From: Comamonas odontotermitis
Lineage (GTDB): Bacteria; Pseudomonadota; Gammaproteobacteria; Burkholderiales; Burkholderiaceae_C
Direction: 5' to 3'
Assembly: GCF_014207855.1 (NCBI RefSeq)
Contig: NZ_JACHKZ010000004.1
Coordinates: 124,001-188,000, forward strand
DNA length: 64,000 nt
Below are positions 63,292-64,000 of the stretch, piece by piece. Numbering within the stretch: the stretch's first letter is position 1; each line of letters begins with the position of its first letter. Position numbers and translations under genes: made by a program. The notes beneath the pieces are model-generated. The model was not told the origin of the DNA, did not search any database, and saw only the letters and a list, made by a program, of their open reading frames with translations.

Positions 63292-64000
63292 ATGAACCAA
63301 CACAACACCCGCCGCGCCGCGCTCACAGGCATTCTCACCGCCATGCTGCTGAGCACCGCCGCCCATGCCCAGCCCCCCGATCTGCCGGGCAAGGGCATTG
63401 ACGTACTCCCACTCCTGGGCACCGTCGATGAAGAAATGTTCCAGACGCTGATCGTTTCGCGCGCGCTCGAAAAGCTGGGTTACAGCGTCAAAGCCCCCAA
63501 GGGGCTCGAAAACGGCACAGAACATGTGGTGGTGGCCCAGGGCGACGCCACCTTCATGGCCAACCACTGGATTCCGCTGCACCAGAGCTTTTATGAACGC
63601 AATGGTGGTGCCAAAGTGTTCTACCGCGAAGGCGTGTTCTCCACCAATGCCGCGCAGGGCTACCTGATCGACAAGGCTACCGCTGACAAGTACAAGATCA
63701 CCGACATCATGCAGCTCAAGGACCCCAAGATCGCCAAGCTGTTTGACACCGAGCGATGGCAAGGCGGACCTGACTGGCTGCAACCCCGGCTGGGGCTGCG
63801 AACTTGCCATCAACAAACACCTCAAGGGCCTGGGCCTGGAAGGCAGTATCACCCACAGGCAGGGCAACTACGCAGCCCTGATCGCTGACACCATTGCGCG
63901 CTACCAGTCTGGCAAGCCGGTGCTCTACTATGTATGGACGCCCTACTGGGTCAACGGCGTGCTCCAGCCGGGCAAGGATGTAGTCTGGCTGCAAGTGCCC
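63292..64000 (+). pseudogene. Second proX-like gene, frameshifted (and cut by the window end)
   Basis: A ProX paralogue starts at 63292 (AAGGAG upstream) with a signal peptide (cleavage near AHA|QPP) and matches ProX up to KIAKLFDT at about 63750. There the frame breaks: only 4 nt (GAGC) lie between the ACC codon and the GAT codon where the neighbouring proX has 6, so the frame that continues the homology ([18 protein letters not shown]...) is +1 relative, from 63755 to the window end. The original frame would stop near 63888. Either a real inactivating deletion or a sequencing error. Confidence 0.75.

Noticed and set aside
62095..63867. 590-codon minus-strand open frame opposite both proX genes
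   Set aside because: Antisense shadow; repeats within it only mirror the two paralogous proX genes.

Overview
The window reads as chromosomal DNA of a high-GC betaproteobacterium of the order Burkholderiales, most likely Comamonadaceae (Comamonas, Acidovorax or a close relative). The reasons are family-level: three orphan tripartite-tricarboxylate (Bug-type) binding proteins, a DUF3579 gene divergent from argD-argF, a small Trp-rich protein, rpsT divergent from murJ, and short AT-rich ATAGC/GCTAT palindromes between genes. No rRNA, tRNA, phage, transposase or CRISPR array was seen. Most genes are housekeeping.

Layout. 1-3.6 kb (minus): folK (cut by the window edge), pcnB, a HAD phosphatase and hda. 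4-6.3 kb (plus): purM and an AI-2E family permease. 6.4-10.2 kb (minus): ppk2, a SirB1-type protein and murJ; rpsT is divergent. 10.8-13.8 kb: DUF3579 divergent from argD-argF. 14-17.1 kb: ahpC-ahpF and bacterioferritin (oxidative stress and iron). 17.2-22.5 kb (minus): an ATP-grasp/alpha-E pair and comEC. 22.7-28 kb (plus): tandem ridA paralogues, an M20 amidohydrolase, a Bug protein, a metallo-hydrolase lipoprotein and an NTF2-like protein. 28.1-31.6 kb: Bug protein and amidase, divergent from a LysR regulator. 31.7-34.4 kb: a propeller-like lipoprotein divergent from an MbnH-like di-heme protein, whose gene overlaps trmO. 34.5-39.1 kb (minus): parE and parC. 39.3-44.2 kb (plus): MFS transporter, a 52-residue membrane protein, a methyltransferase, a small exported protein and a BaeSR-like two-component pair. 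44.3-47.8 kb (minus): mgtA-mgtC. 48.5-54.9 kb: a third Bug protein, HxlR regulator divergent from a quinone-oxidoreductase-like dehydrogenase, ilvD, Trp-rich protein, cytochrome c-551 and a LapA-like protein. 55.4-57.4 kb: acs. 57.9-58.5 kb: YqhA/UPF0114. 59.5 kb to the end: a proVWX glycine betaine uptake operon followed by a second, frameshifted proX.

The most interesting material is non-coding. (1) A 295-bp element at 55134-55428 has perfect 19-bp terminal inverted repeats and two internal hairpin arms, so a transcript could fold as a three-way junction. A 51-bp copy holding only the two ends sits on the purM stop codon, and a decayed copy sits on the stop codon of a small exported protein. 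All three begin 0-8 nt after a stop codon. (2) A leader of about 580 nt lies between a good sigma70-type promoter and proV and contains a chain of perfect or near-perfect hairpins. It is a strong candidate for a structured, possibly osmoresponsive, RNA. (3) The roughly 750-bp region upstream of mgtA holds a 67-codon Arg-rich ORF with a good ribosome binding site and several hairpins. These are sequence-level observations; their function is inferred.
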